64,000 nucleotides of DNA. It comes from Pelomonas sp. Root1444 (lineage in GTDB: Bacteria; Pseudomonadota; Gammaproteobacteria; Burkholderiales; Burkholderiaceae_C). Numbering within the stretch: position 1 is the first letter of the stretch; every line of letters starts with the position of its first letter. This document shows positions 18,380 through 27,000 of this stretch, one piece after another. The notes beneath the pieces are model-generated. The model worked only from the letters and a program-made list of their open reading frames with translations. It was not told where the DNA came from and ran no database searches. The stretch is from the NCBI RefSeq assembly GCF_001426885.1, contig NZ_LMFP01000011.1:177073-241072 (forward strand), in the 5' to 3' direction. The position numbers were made by a program, and so were the translations under genes.

Positions 18380-20941
18380 ATGGACGTTTCCCGCACCCGC
18401 GCGCTGCGCGGCCCGAACATGTGGAGCCGCCACACGGCCATCGAGGCCGTCGTGCATTGCACCGACGTCGAGCGCTCGCTCGAACGCCTGCCCGGCTTCG
18501 AGCCGCGCCTGCGCAAGCTCTTCCCCACCATCGGCGAGCTGCGCGCCGACGCCTCGCTGGCGCAGGTGCTGGAGCAGGCGACGCTGGCGCTGCAGGCCCA
18601 GGCCGGCTGCCCGGTCACGTTCAGCCAGACGCATGTGACGCCCGAGGCCGGCACCTACCAGCTCGTCATCGAGTACAGCGAGGAAGACGTCGGCCGCCTG
18701 GCCTTCGAGCATGCCCTCAAGCTCGTGCTGGCGGCGCAGAGCGGCGGCGAGTTCGATGCCGATGCGGTGCTGGCCCAGCTGCGCGAGCTGGACGAGGACA
18801 TCCGCCTCGGCCCCTCCACCGGCTCCATCGTCAACGCGGCCATCGCCCGCGGCATCCCCTACCGCCGGCTCACACAGGGCAGCCTGGTGCAGTTCGGCTG
18901 GGGCGCCAAGCAGCGCCGCATCTGGGCCGCCGAGGTGGACGCGACCAGCGCGGTCAGCGAGTCCATCGCGCAGGACAAGGACCTCTGCAAGCGCCTGCTG
19001 CAGGCGGCCGGCGTGCCCGTGCCCATCGGCCGCCCGGTCGATTCGGTGGACGACGCCTGGGCCGTGGCGCAGGAGATCGGCCTGCCCGTCGTCGTCAAGC
19101 CGCAGGACGGCAACCAGGGCAAGGGCGTCACCGTCAACGTGACGACGCGCGAAGGCATTGCCGCCGCCTACAAGGCCGCCGACGAGATCGGCCAGGTCAT
19201 GGTCGAGAAGTTCCTGCCCGGCGGCGACTACCGCCTGCTCGTCATCGGCGACAAGCTCATCGCTGCGGCCCGCCGCGACCCGCCGCACGTCATCGGCGAC
19301 GGCACGCACACGGTCAAGCAGCTGGTCGACAAGGTCAACGCCGACCCACGCCGCGGTGATGGCCATGCCACGTCGCTGACCAAGATCCGCTTCGACGACA
19401 TCGCCGTCGCACGGCTCACGCAGCAAGGCCTGACGCCGGAATCCGTGCCCGAGAAGGGCCAGCGCGTCATCCTGCGCAACAACGCCAACCTGTCCACCGG
19501 CGGCACCGCCACCGACGTGACGGACGACGTGCACCCCGAGGTGGCGGCCCGCGCGATCGCGGCGGCCCAGGTCGTGGGCCTGCATGTCTGCGGTGTCGAC
19601 ATCGTCGCCGAGAGCGTGCTGCGGCCGCTGGAGGAGATCAACGGCGGCATCGTCGAGGTCAATGCCGCCCCTGGGCTACGCATGCACCTGAGCCCGAGCT
19701 ATGGCAAGGGCCGCAACGTCGGCGAGGGCATCATCGGCCACCTGTTCGGCACGGGACCGAAGGCCGAGGACGGCCGCATCCCGGTCGTCGCCGTCACCGG
19801 CACGAACGGCAAGACGACGGTCACGCGGCTGATCGCCCACATGTTCGCCAGCTGCGGCCTGAAGGTCGGCATGACCAACACCGACGGCGTCTACGTCGAC
19901 GGCCGCCAGATCGACAGCGGCGACTGCTCGGGCCCCCGAAGCGCGCGCAACGTGCTGATGCATCCCGACGTCGAAGCCGCCGTGCTGGAGACGGCCCGCG
20001 GCGGCATCCTGCGCGAGGGCCTGGGCTTCGACCGCTGCCAGGTGGCCGTCGTCACCAACGTCGGCGCCGGCGACCACCTCGGCATGAACTTCCTGCACAC
20101 CGCGGAGGACCTGATCCTCGTCAAGCGCGTCATCGTGCAGAACGTGGCGCCTACCGGCTACGCGGTGCTGAACGCGACCGACCCGCTGACGGCCGGCATG
20201 GCCGCCGTCTGCCCCGGCCAGGTCATCTACTTCGCCGCCGACCGCCACCACCCGCTGATGGCCACGCACCGCGCACAGGGCAAGCGCTGCGTCTACGTCG
20301 ACGGCGACCAACTCGTCGCCGCGCAAGGCGTGTGGCGCGAGAACATCCCGCTGCGCGACATTCCCATCACCCGCGGCGGCCTGATCGGCTTCCAGGTCGA
20401 GAACGCCATGGCGGCCGTGGCCGCCGCCTGGGGTGTGGGGCTGGACTGGGACACCATCCGCCGCGGCGTCGGCAGCTTCGCCAACGATGCCGACAACGCG
20501 CCAGGCCGCTTCAACGTGATGGACTACCGCGGCGCCACCGTCATCGCCGACTACGGCCACAACGGTGACGCGATGAAGGCGCTGGTCGGCGCCGTCGCGG
20601 CGCTGCCGGCCAAGACCCGCAGCGTGGTCATCAGCGGCGCCGGCGACCGCCGCGACGAGGACATCCGCGTGCAGACCGAGATCCTCGGCGGCGCGTTCGA
20701 CGAGGTCATCCTCTACGAAGACGCCTGCCAGCGCGGCCGTGCGGCCGGCGAGGTCGTGGCGCTGCTGCGCGCCGGACTGGAAGGCGCCGCGCGCACCAAG
20801 CATGTCGAGGAGATCGTCGGCGAGTTCGCCGCCATCGACCGCGCGCTGGCGCGCCTGCAGCCGGGCGACTTGTGCCTGGTGCTGGTGGACCAGGTGGAAG
20901 AGGCGCTGGCCCACCTGGCCAAGCGGATCGCCGAAGGCTGA
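18380..20941 (+). CDS. cphA: Cyanophycin synthetase
   Basis: An 853-residue enzyme that makes cyanophycin, a poly-aspartate backbone with arginine side chains, by alternating ATP-dependent ligations without a ribosome. Order of domains: N-terminal domain (1-160), ATP-grasp (about 220-460; VVVKPQDGNQGKGV, EINGGIVEVNAAPGLRMH), and a Mur-ligase-like domain with an intact P-loop GTNGKTT at residues 474-480, then TARGGILREGLGFD, NVGAGDHLG and YGHNGDAM. Length matches the family (850-900). It follows the degenerate paralogue with a 13-base gap. No cyanophycinase is seen in the window, so breakdown must be encoded elsewhere. Confidence 0.97.
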   Translation: MDVSRTRALRGPNMWSRHTAIEAVVHCTDVERSLERLPGFEPRLRKLFPTIGELRADASLAQVLEQATLALQAQAGCPVTFSQTHVTPEAGTYQLVIEYSEEDVGRLAFEHALKLVLAAQSGGEFDADAVLAQLRELDEDIRLGPSTGSIVNAAIARGIPYRRLTQGSLVQFGWGAKQRRIWAAEVDATSAVSESIAQDKDLCKRLLQAAGVPVPIGRPVDSVDDAWAVAQEIGLPVVVKPQDGNQGKGVTVNVTTREGIAAAYKAADEIGQVMVEKFLPGGDYRLLVIGDKLIAAARRDPPHVIGDGTHTVKQLVDKVNADPRRGDGHATSLTKIRFDDIAVARLTQQGLTPESVPEKGQRVILRNNANLSTGGTATDVTDDVHPEVAARAIAAAQVVGLHVCGVDIVAESVLRPLEEINGGIVEVNAAPGLRMHLSPSYGKGRNVGEGIIGHLFGTGPKAEDGRIPVVAVTGTNGKTTVTRLIAHMFASCGLKVGMTNTDGVYVDGRQIDSGDCSGPRSARNVLMHPDVEAAVLETARGGILREGLGFDRCQVAVVTNVGAGDHLGMNFLHTAEDLILVKRVIVQNVAPTGYAVLNATDPLTAGMAAVCPGQVIYFAADRHHPLMATHRAQGKRCVYVDGDQLVAAQGVWRENIPLRDIPITRGGLIGFQVENAMAAVAAAWGVGLDWDTIRRGVGSFANDADNAPGRFNVMDYRGATVIADYGHNGDAMKALVGAVAALPAKTRSVVISGAGDRRDEDIRVQTEILGGAFDEVILYEDACQRGRAAGEVVALLRAGLEGAARTKHVEEIVGEFAAIDRALARLQPGDLCLVLVDQVEEALAHLAKRIAEG

Positions 20942-20943
20942 GG

Positions 20944-21951
20944 GTGAGCCGCCCGCCGCACCACCGCGATGGCGGCTTCCAGAACAACCACGGCGACTTC
21001 GAGCCCAAGTCGCTGGCCGACTTGCTGCGCTGGCGCTGGAACGCCGCGCGCCAGGGGCTGCCGCCCCGGCCGCAGATCCCGACGCCGACACAGCCAGCCG
21101 ACCTCGGCTTCATCCGCGCCAACACGGGTACGGTCCAGCAGCCGGCCGTCACCTGGATCGGCCACGCGACCGTGCTCGCCCAGCTCGGCGGCCTGAACCT
21201 GCTGACCGACCCCATCTTCTCGGAGCGCGCCTCGCCGCTGTCCTTCGCGGGCCCGAAGCGCGCGCAGCCACCCGGCGTGGCCCTGGCCGAGCTGCCGCAC
21301 ATCGACGCCGTGCTCGTCTCGCACAACCACTACGACCACCTCGACCTCGCCTCTTGCCGCGCGCTGGCGGCCCAGGCCGGCGGCAGTCCGCTGTTCATCG
21401 TGCCGCTGGGGCTCAAGGCCTGGTTCCAGGCCCGCGGCATGGCGCGCGTCGCCGAGCTGGACTGGTGGCAGGGCGAACGCCTGGGCGGCGCCGACATCGT
21501 CCTCGTCCCAGCCCAGCACTGGTCGGCCCGCGGTCTGAACGACCGCATGAAGACGCTGTGGGGCGGCTTCGCCGTGTTCGCGCCGGACTGCCAGCTGTTC
21601 TTCGCCGGCGACACCGGCTACTCGCGCGACTTTGCCGACATCCGCGCGCGCTTTGCCGAACGGCAGCAGGACGGCGGCTTCGACATCGCGCTGATTCCCA
21701 TCGGCGCCTACGAGCCGCGCTGGTTCATGCAGGACCAGCACGTCAACGTGGAAGAGGCGCTGAAGATCCACGCCGACCTGGGCGCCAAGGCGTCGCTGGG
21801 CGTGCACTGGGGCAGCTTCGAGCTGACCGACGAGGCGCTGGACGAACCGCCGCGCCAGCTGCAGCGCCAGCGCGCCGAACTGGGCCTGCCGGAAGAAGCC
21901 TTCTTCACGCTGGCCATCGGCGCGACGCGGCGCCTGCCGCGCCGCCGCTAG
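20944..21951 (+). CDS. Metallo-beta-lactamase-fold hydrolase (NAPE-PLD/UlaG type)
   Basis: A 335-residue soluble hydrolase. The zinc motif is SHNHYDHLD (HxHxDH), with further ligands likely in FFAGDTGYSRDF and the late GVHWGSFELTDE. The layout, with WIGHATVLAQLGGLNLLTDPIFSERASP ahead of the motif, is that of NAPE-phospholipase-D-like or UlaG-like proteins. The start is taken as GTG at 20944, 2 bases after the cphA stop, with GAAGG just upstream inside cphA; the upstream in-frame ATG at 20872 would lie inside cphA. The tight linkage suggests cotranscription with the cyanophycin genes, though a direct role there is not established. Substrate unknown. Confidence 0.85.
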   Translation: MSRPPHHRDGGFQNNHGDFEPKSLADLLRWRWNAARQGLPPRPQIPTPTQPADLGFIRANTGTVQQPAVTWIGHATVLAQLGGLNLLTDPIFSERASPLSFAGPKRAQPPGVALAELPHIDAVLVSHNHYDHLDLASCRALAAQAGGSPLFIVPLGLKAWFQARGMARVAELDWWQGERLGGADIVLVPAQHWSARGLNDRMKTLWGGFAVFAPDCQLFFAGDTGYSRDFADIRARFAERQQDGGFDIALIPIGAYEPRWFMQDQHVNVEEALKIHADLGAKASLGVHWGSFELTDEALDEPPRQLQRQRAELGLPEEAFFTLAIGATRRLPRRR

Positions 21952-21994
21952 CCCGCACGGCGGCGCAGGCACCATTCTTGCCAAGCCGCCAGCC

Positions 21995-23248
21995 ATGAAG
22001 AAGCCCACCGACTACCTGCGCCAGCTCGGCCCCGGCCTCATCACCGGCGCGGCGGACGACGACCCCAGCGGCATCGCCACCTATTCGCAAGCCGGCGCGC
22101 AGTTCGGCTTCGGCATGTTGTGGAGCCTCGTCTTCACGCTGCCGCTGATGACGGCCATCCAGATCGTCAGCGCCCGCATCGGCTACGTCTCCGGCCGCGG
22201 CCTGGCCGCCAACATGAAGAAGACCTTCCCACGGCCGGTGCTGATCGTCCTGGTGGGTCTGCTGTTGCTGGCCAACATGCTCAACATCGCCGCCGACATC
22301 GCCGCCATGGGCGCCGCACTGCACCTGTTGCTGGGCGGCCCGACGCAGCTGTATGCGCTCGGCTTCGGCATCGTCAGCGTCATCATGCAGGTCTTCCTGG
22401 CCTACGAGAGCTATGTGCGCTGGCTGAAATGGCTGACGCTCGCGCTGCTGGCGTACGTGGGCGTCGTCGCGGTCATCGGCCTGGACTGGGGGGAGGTGCT
22501 GGCGCGCACGCTGCACCCCAAGCTGACCTGGAACCGCGACACGCTGCTGATGCTGGTGGCCCTGCTGGGCACGACGATCAGCCCTTACCTCTTCTTCTGG
22601 CAGGCCAGCCAGGAGGTCGAGGACCGCCACGCCACCAACGGCGGCCGCCACCACCTCAGCCCCGCCGAGGTGCGCGAGCACCTGCGCCACATCAAGCTGG
22701 ACACGCACATCGGCATGGGCTTCTCCAACTTCATCGCCTTCTGCATCATGCTGTCCACGGCCGCGACGCTGCACCGCATCGGCGTGCACGACATCGAGAC
22801 GTCGGCGCAGGCCGTCGAGGCGCTGCGGCCGGTGGCCGGTGACCATGCGGCGCTGCTGTTCAGCCTGGGCATCATCGGCACCGGCCTGCTCGCGGTGCCG
22901 GTGCTGGCCGGCTCGGCGGCCTATGCAGTATCTGAAGTGGCGGGCTGGCGCTCCAGCCTCAGCCTCAAGCTGGAGAAGGGCCAAGGCCGCGGCTTCTATG
23001 CCGTCATCGCGGTCGCGACGCTGGGCGGCGTGGCGCTGTGCTTCGCGCCGGTGGACCCGGTCAAGCAGCTGTTCTGGGCGGCCGTCTTCAACGGCATCAC
23101 GGCCGTGCCCATCATGGCCGCGATGATGGTGCTGGCCACGCGGCCCGCCGTCATGGGCCCGCACGTCATCGGTACCAAGCTGCGCCTGCTCGGCTGGGCC
23201 GCCACGGCGGTCATGGCGACCGCGGTGCTGGCCCTGGCCTGGGCCTGA
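21995..23248 (+). CDS. Nramp-related divalent metal transporter, atypical metal site
   Basis: A 417-residue inner-membrane protein with about 11 hydrophobic helices and the LeuT-type layout of Nramp carriers. The helix-1 motif is DDDPSGIATYSQAG, where canonical Nramp has DPGN; in helix 6 GTTISPYLFFWQ replaces the usual A-x-x-MPHN. The Asn and Met metal ligands of manganese/iron transporters are therefore absent. A His-rich cytoplasmic loop (EDRHATNGGRHHLSP) lies at about residues 209-223. Members with DPSG are common in genomes but their ion is not well defined; magnesium or another divalent ion is possible. It is 43 bases after the hydrolase and converges on pyk. Confidence 0.82.
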   Translation: MKKPTDYLRQLGPGLITGAADDDPSGIATYSQAGAQFGFGMLWSLVFTLPLMTAIQIVSARIGYVSGRGLAANMKKTFPRPVLIVLVGLLLLANMLNIAADIAAMGAALHLLLGGPTQLYALGFGIVSVIMQVFLAYESYVRWLKWLTLALLAYVGVVAVIGLDWGEVLARTLHPKLTWNRDTLLMLVALLGTTISPYLFFWQASQEVEDRHATNGGRHHLSPAEVREHLRHIKLDTHIGMGFSNFIAFCIMLSTAATLHRIGVHDIETSAQAVEALRPVAGDHAALLFSLGIIGTGLLAVPVLAGSAAYAVSEVAGWRSSLSLKLEKGQGRGFYAVIAVATLGGVALCFAPVDPVKQLFWAAVFNGITAVPIMAAMMVLATRPAVMGPHVIGTKLRLLGWAATAVMATAVLALAWA

Positions 23249-23260
23249 GAGCAGAGGCGG

Positions 23261-24691
23261 TCAGCCGACGCGGCAGACCTTGAGCATGTTGGTGCCGCCC
23301 GGGTAGCCCATGGGCTCGCCGCAGGTGATGGCATAGGTGTCGCCCGGCATCAGCACGCCGCGCTCGACGAGGATCTTCTCGGCCGCGGCCAGCGCCGTGT
23401 CGCGATCGCTGAAGGTGGGCATCAGCAGCGGCGTGACGTTGCGGTACAGCGCCATCTTGCGCTGGCTGACCGGCTGGGTCGTCAGGCCGAAGATGGGCAC
23501 CTGGATGCGGTGGCGGCTCATCCACAGCGCCGTCGAGCCCGACTCGGTCAGCGCCAGGATGGCCTTGCAGCCGAGGTGGTGCGCAGTGAACAGCGCGCCC
23601 ATGGCGATGGACTGGTCGATGCGGCCGAACTGGCGGCCGGCGAAGTCGGTGTCCAGCGTGACGAACTCGGCGCGCTCGGCCTCCAGCGCGATGTTGGCCA
23701 TCTGCTCGACGGTCTCGATCGGATAGCGGCCGGCGGCCGTTTCGGCGGACAGCATGACGGCGTCGGTGCCGTCCAGCACGGCGTTGGCCACATCGCTGAC
23801 CTCGGCGCGCGTGGGCACCGGGTTGACGATCATGGACTCCATCATCTGCGTGGCCGTGATGGACACCTTGTCCAGCTCGCGGGCCATCTTGATCATGCGT
23901 TTCTGCAGCGCCGGCACGGCGGCGTTGCCCACCTCGACGGCCAGGTCGCCGCGCGCGACCATGATGCCGTCGCTGGCCTTCAGGATGGCTTCGAGGTGGG
24001 GGATGGCCTCGTAGCGCTCGATCTTGGCGATCATCGCGGGCTTGTGGCGGTAGGGCTCGCCGGCGACGTTGGCCAGTTGCCGCGCCATCTCCATGTCGGT
24101 CGCGTTCTTCGGGAAGCTCACCGCCAGGTACTCGCACTGGAAGGACATCGCGGTCTTGATGTCCTCCATGTCCTTGCCCGTCAGCGCCGGCGCCGTCAGG
24201 CCGCCGCCCTGCTTGTTGATGCCCTTGTTGTTGGACAGCTCGCCGCCGAGCTTCACCGTCGTGTGGACCTGCGCGCCGCGCACATGGTCGACGGTCAGCA
24301 CCAGCAGGCCGTCGTTGAGCAGCAGCGTGTCGCCGGGCTTCACGTCGCGCGGCAGTTCCTTGTAGTCGAGGCTCGCGATGTCCTGGTTGCCGAGCTCGGT
24401 GCGGTCGGCGTCGAGGATGAACTTGGCGCCGGGAACGAGTTCGATCTTGTTGTTCTCGAACTTGCCGACGCGGATCTTGGGACCCTGCAGGTCCGCCATG
24501 ATGGCCACCGACTTGCCGACGCGCTCGGCCGCGGCGCGGACCATGTCGGCGCGGGCTATGTGGTCCTGCGCCTTGCCGTGTGAGAAGTTCAGCCGCACGA
24601 CATCGACGCCGGTGCGGATCATCTTCTCCAGGATCTCGGGCGTGTTGGATGCAGGGCCGAGGGTGGCGACGATCTTGGTGGCGCGGGTCAT
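23261..24691 (-). CDS. pyk: Pyruvate kinase
   Basis: A 476-residue glycolytic enzyme converting phosphoenolpyruvate and ADP to pyruvate and ATP. It begins TKIVATLGPASN, followed by RLNFSHG, the catalytic-lysine segment MIAKIERYEA, the metal-binding DGIMVARGDLAVE, and ITATQMMESMI with NPVPTRAEVSDVANAV. The C-terminal allosteric domain is full length (to GGTNMLKVCRVG). Start at 24691 gives the normal N-terminus; an in-frame ATG 22 codons upstream would add an atypical extension. A CATAAT -10-like hexamer on the minus strand lies at 24722-24727, about 30 bases upstream. The stop is 12 bases from that of the convergent Nramp-like gene. Confidence 0.97.
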   Translation of the reverse strand: MTRATKIVATLGPASNTPEILEKMIRTGVDVVRLNFSHGKAQDHIARADMVRAAAERVGKSVAIMADLQGPKIRVGKFENNKIELVPGAKFILDADRTELGNQDIASLDYKELPRDVKPGDTLLLNDGLLVLTVDHVRGAQVHTTVKLGGELSNNKGINKQGGGLTAPALTGKDMEDIKTAMSFQCEYLAVSFPKNATDMEMARQLANVAGEPYRHKPAMIAKIERYEAIPHLEAILKASDGIMVARGDLAVEVGNAAVPALQKRMIKMARELDKVSITATQMMESMIVNPVPTRAEVSDVANAVLDGTDAVMLSAETAAGRYPIETVEQMANIALEAERAEFVTLDTDFAGRQFGRIDQSIAMGALFTAHHLGCKAILALTESGSTALWMSRHRIQVPIFGLTTQPVSQRKMALYRNVTPLLMPTFSDRDTALAAAEKILVERGVLMPGDTYAITCGEPMGYPGGTNMLKVCRVG

Positions 24692-24773
24692 GGCTTGTCT
24701 CAACTGTTCTGGGGGCGCGGAATTATGGTCCGCCACGGCCCATCGAAGTTTCGCCACGTTTCAGTGCGCGCGG

Positions 24774-25253
24774 CTACAGCGCCTTCTCCAAGAAAACACT
24801 CAGCGGGTCGAGCGCGTAGTCGCCGAAGGGCGGGCGCTCGACATAGCCCAGGCGCCGGTACAGGCCCAGCGCCTCGGGCTGGTGGATGCCGGTCTCCAGC
24901 CGCGCCAGCATCACGCCGCGCTCGCGCAGCCCGGCCTCCAACTGCGCCATCAGCTGCTTGGCGACGCCGCGGCCACGCGCGCTGTCGAGCACGAAGAGCC
25001 GCTTGATCTCCCCATAGGCCGGCTCGCCAGCAGGTGCGTGGCACTTGACCCCGCCGCAGCCCACGAGCTGCTCGCCCAGCCACAGCCCCCAGAACTCGCC
25101 GTTAGGCGGGCGCAGCCCGTCGGCCGGCTCGAAGTGGTTGCTCTCGCTCGGGTACAGGGCAGTCATCAGCGCCTCGGACCGGGCGATCAGCGCCTCGGCG
25201 TCGGGCTGGCCGGGGTCGAGGGGTGCGAGGCGGGTGGGCAGTTCTGGGCTCAT
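24774..25253 (-). CDS. GNAT-family N-acetyltransferase
   Basis: A 159-residue acetyltransferase. The acetyl-CoA binding motif A is visible as EIKRLFVLDSARGRGVAKQLMAQLE, where RGRGVA is the pyrophosphate loop, and motif B as ALGLYRRLGYVERPPF. The N-terminal part (LYPSESNHFEP) is typical of a group of small soluble GNATs of unknown substrate. It lies 15 bases after the XRE/cupin regulator stop and 82 before pyk, all on the minus strand. A polyamine, amino-acid or protein substrate cannot be chosen from sequence. Confidence 0.9.
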   Translation of the reverse strand: MSPELPTRLAPLDPGQPDAEALIARSEALMTALYPSESNHFEPADGLRPPNGEFWGLWLGEQLVGCGGVKCHAPAGEPAYGEIKRLFVLDSARGRGVAKQLMAQLEAGLRERGVMLARLETGIHQPEALGLYRRLGYVERPPFGDYALDPLSVFLEKAL

Positions 25254-25269
25254 CGAGGTTAGCGGGCGG

Positions 25270-25863
25270 TTACAGGCTGGGCACCGTCATCGCGAGCAGA
25301 TAGCGCGCGGGCTGGGAGCCTGGGTTGGCAAAAACGCTGCGGCCGAGCACGCGGAAACTGATCGAGTCGCCCGCCATCAGCGCGAAGAGCTGGCCTTGCA
25401 GCGTCAGGCTGACGGTGCCCTCAAGCAGGCACAGGTGGTGTTCCAGCCGCGCGACGGTCGGTTCGTCATAGGCCAGCTCGGCGCCGGGCGCCAGAACCGC
25501 CTCGATGACCTCGGTGGCAAAGCCGGCCAGCGGCGGGCAGCACATGCGACGCTCGAAGCCGCTCTGCTGGTCGTGCCAGCGCGGCTGGTCGGCGGCGCGC
25601 AACAGCCGCACGGGCAGCGCCTCGGCGTCGGCCAGCAGCCGGCTGAGCGGCAGCCCATGGGCGCGGGCCAGGCGCGACAGCAGCGTCGCCGTGGGACTGG
25701 TCTCGGCGCGCTCCAGCCGCGACAACGTCGCGCGGCTCACGCCGCTGCGCGTGGCCAGTTCGTCCAGCGACCAGCCGGCCGCCAGGCGCAGCGCGGCCAA
25801 GCGCTCGGCCAGCTGGCGCTCGAACCGGCCGTCGTCGCTCGAATTTGAGAATTCTTCTCTCAT
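25270..25863 (-). CDS. XRE-type regulator with C-terminal cupin domain
   Basis: A 197-residue regulator. The helix-turn-helix lies at about residues 17-72 (LAERLAALRLAAGWSLDELA, then SGVSRATLSRLERAE), and a small cupin barrel fills about 105-190 (LEHHLCLLEGTVSLTLQG, LMAGDSISFRV). Such proteins sense a small ligand in the cupin and often control a neighbouring exporter or metabolic gene. It is divergent from the DMT exporter gene with only 20 bases between the two starts, which makes that gene its likely target. The palindromic GAGAATTCTTCTC at 25847-25859 overlaps its first codons and could be the operator. Confidence 0.9.
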   Translation of the reverse strand: MREEFSNSSDDGRFERQLAERLAALRLAAGWSLDELATRSGVSRATLSRLERAETSPTATLLSRLARAHGLPLSRLLADAEALPVRLLRAADQPRWHDQQSGFERRMCCPPLAGFATEVIEAVLAPGAELAYDEPTVARLEHHLCLLEGTVSLTLQGQLFALMAGDSISFRVLGRSVFANPGSQPARYLLAMTVPSL

Positions 25864-25873
25864 ACGGGAATAT
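25845..25873 (+). promoter_or_regulatory. Sigma70-type promoter of the DMT exporter, with inverted repeat
   Basis: TTGAGA (25845-25850), a 17-base spacer and GAATAT (25868-25873) make a good vegetative promoter pointing at the exporter. Transcription would start near 25880, four bases before the chosen ATG. GAGAA/TTCTC at 25847-25859 is an inverted repeat lying on the -35 side, where the divergent XRE/cupin regulator could bind. Confidence 0.5.
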
Positions 25874-25883
25874 GCTAGCCGAT

Positions 25884-26801
25884 ATGAAGGACCCCGCCAC
25901 CGCCCCGTTGCTGGCCGCCCTGGCCGTCGTGCTGACCTGGGGCTTGAACTTCCCGTTGCAGAAGGCGCTGTTCGTCGAGGTCGGGCCGCTCGCCTTCCTG
26001 GGGCTGCGCTACCTGCTCGTGCCGTTCTGCGCGGTCGCCCTGCTGTGCTGGCGCTTTGGCAGCCGCTGGCCGCGGCTGGACCGCGGCGAGGTCTGGCCCT
26101 TGATCCGCCTGACGCTGATCGGCCAGGGCCTGCATCTGCTGCTCTCGGCCTACGGGGTGGACGGCTCCACCGCCTTCAGCGCCAGCGTGCTGCTGGCATG
26201 CGGCCCCGTGTTCACGCTGCTGATCCTGCGCCTGAGCGGCGTGGAGAGGCTGTCAAACGGCCAGGTCGCCGGCGTCGCCACAGCGGCGACCGGCGCACTG
26301 CTGTTCACGTCGGACAAGCTGCTCGCGGCCGACTGGCATGCCGGGCTGGGCGACCTGACGCTGCTGGCCGCCGCTGCGTTGTTCAGCTATTACACCGTGG
26401 CGGCCAAGCCGCTGATCCAGCATCACGGCGGCGTGACGGTGCTGGGCTATGGCAGCCTGGTCTGCACGCTGCCGATGCTGCTGTGGTGCGCGCCCGCACT
26501 GGCCGCGCTGGACTGGCGCGCCCAGCCCGGCTGGGTCTGGGCCGGCACCGCCTGGCAGGTCGCCGGCGGCGGCTTCATCGGCTGGCTGGCCTGGGGCTGG
26601 GCCAACGAGGCACGCGGCGTGGCCCGCACCGCGCCGCTGATCTACCTGATGCCGCTGGTCGCCGGCACCGCCGCCTGGCTTTGGGGTGGCGAGCAGTTCA
26701 GCGCCCACAAGCTGCTGGGCGCCGGCGTCATCCTGGCCGGCGTGGCGCTGGCGCAGTTCAGTCCAGGCAACAGCGCCCCTCGCCCAGTCTCGCGTCGCTG
26801 A
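25884..26801 (+). CDS. EamA/DMT-superfamily exporter
   Basis: A 305-residue inner-membrane protein with ten predicted helices arranged as two EamA repeats (about 8-140 and 150-290). The first repeat shows LTWGLNFPLQKALF and LRYLLVPF, the second FSYYTVAAKPLIQHHG and APLIYLMPLVAGTAAWLW, both typical of drug/metabolite transporters of the YdcZ/RhaT-like group. Start at 25884 is preferred to 25872 because the strong promoter upstream would begin transcription near 25880. It is divergent from the XRE/cupin regulator. Such pairs often export amino acids or toxic metabolites; the substrate here is unknown. Confidence 0.88.
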   Translation: MKDPATAPLLAALAVVLTWGLNFPLQKALFVEVGPLAFLGLRYLLVPFCAVALLCWRFGSRWPRLDRGEVWPLIRLTLIGQGLHLLLSAYGVDGSTAFSASVLLACGPVFTLLILRLSGVERLSNGQVAGVATAATGALLFTSDKLLAADWHAGLGDLTLLAAAALFSYYTVAAKPLIQHHGGVTVLGYGSLVCTLPMLLWCAPALAALDWRAQPGWVWAGTAWQVAGGGFIGWLAWGWANEARGVARTAPLIYLMPLVAGTAAWLWGGEQFSAHKLLGAGVILAGVALAQFSPGNSAPRPVSRR

Positions 26802-26868
26802 ACGCGAGCGAGGCTGGTCGGTCCCCCGAGGGGACGAAGCCGCTGGCGGCATTGAGCCGCCAGCGGCT
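26771..26868. repeat. Dispersed hairpin repeat, copy 1
   Basis: This segment, from about 30 bases before the exporter stop into the intergenic gap, matches the reverse complement of 30756-30854. Shared blocks include CCCCTCGCCC, CGCTGAACGCG, CCC..GGGGAC, and a terminal hairpin. Three hairpins are present: CTCGCGT/ACGCGAG (26789-26808), GTCCCC/GGGGAC (26821-26835), and a perfect 13-base stem AGCCGCTGGCGGC/GCCGCCAGCGGCT (26838-26868) with loop ATTGA. Stem bases differ between copies but pairing is kept. Confidence 0.7.
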
Positions 26869-26901
26869 CCTGACGGGCCGGCTTGGCGAACTGGAGTCGG
26901 A

Positions 26902-26962
26902 CACAAGCAGTCCCTGCGGACTGCTTGTGCCTACGGAAGGCCATGAGCCTCTGGCTCATGGC
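26902..26962. repeat. Two further perfect hairpins in the exporter/maeB gap
   Basis: CACAAGCAGTCC (26902-26913) pairs with GGACTGCTTGTG (26918-26929), a 12-base perfect stem with a 4-base loop. GCCATGAGCC (26940-26949) pairs with GGCTCATGGC (26953-26962), 10 bases with a 3-base loop. Neither has a T tract. Together with the repeat before them they fill the 199-base gap between two convergent genes. Confidence 0.7.
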
Positions 26963-27000
26963 AGGCCCGGCGCTCGGCCCGGACAACACGCGAGCCTCGG

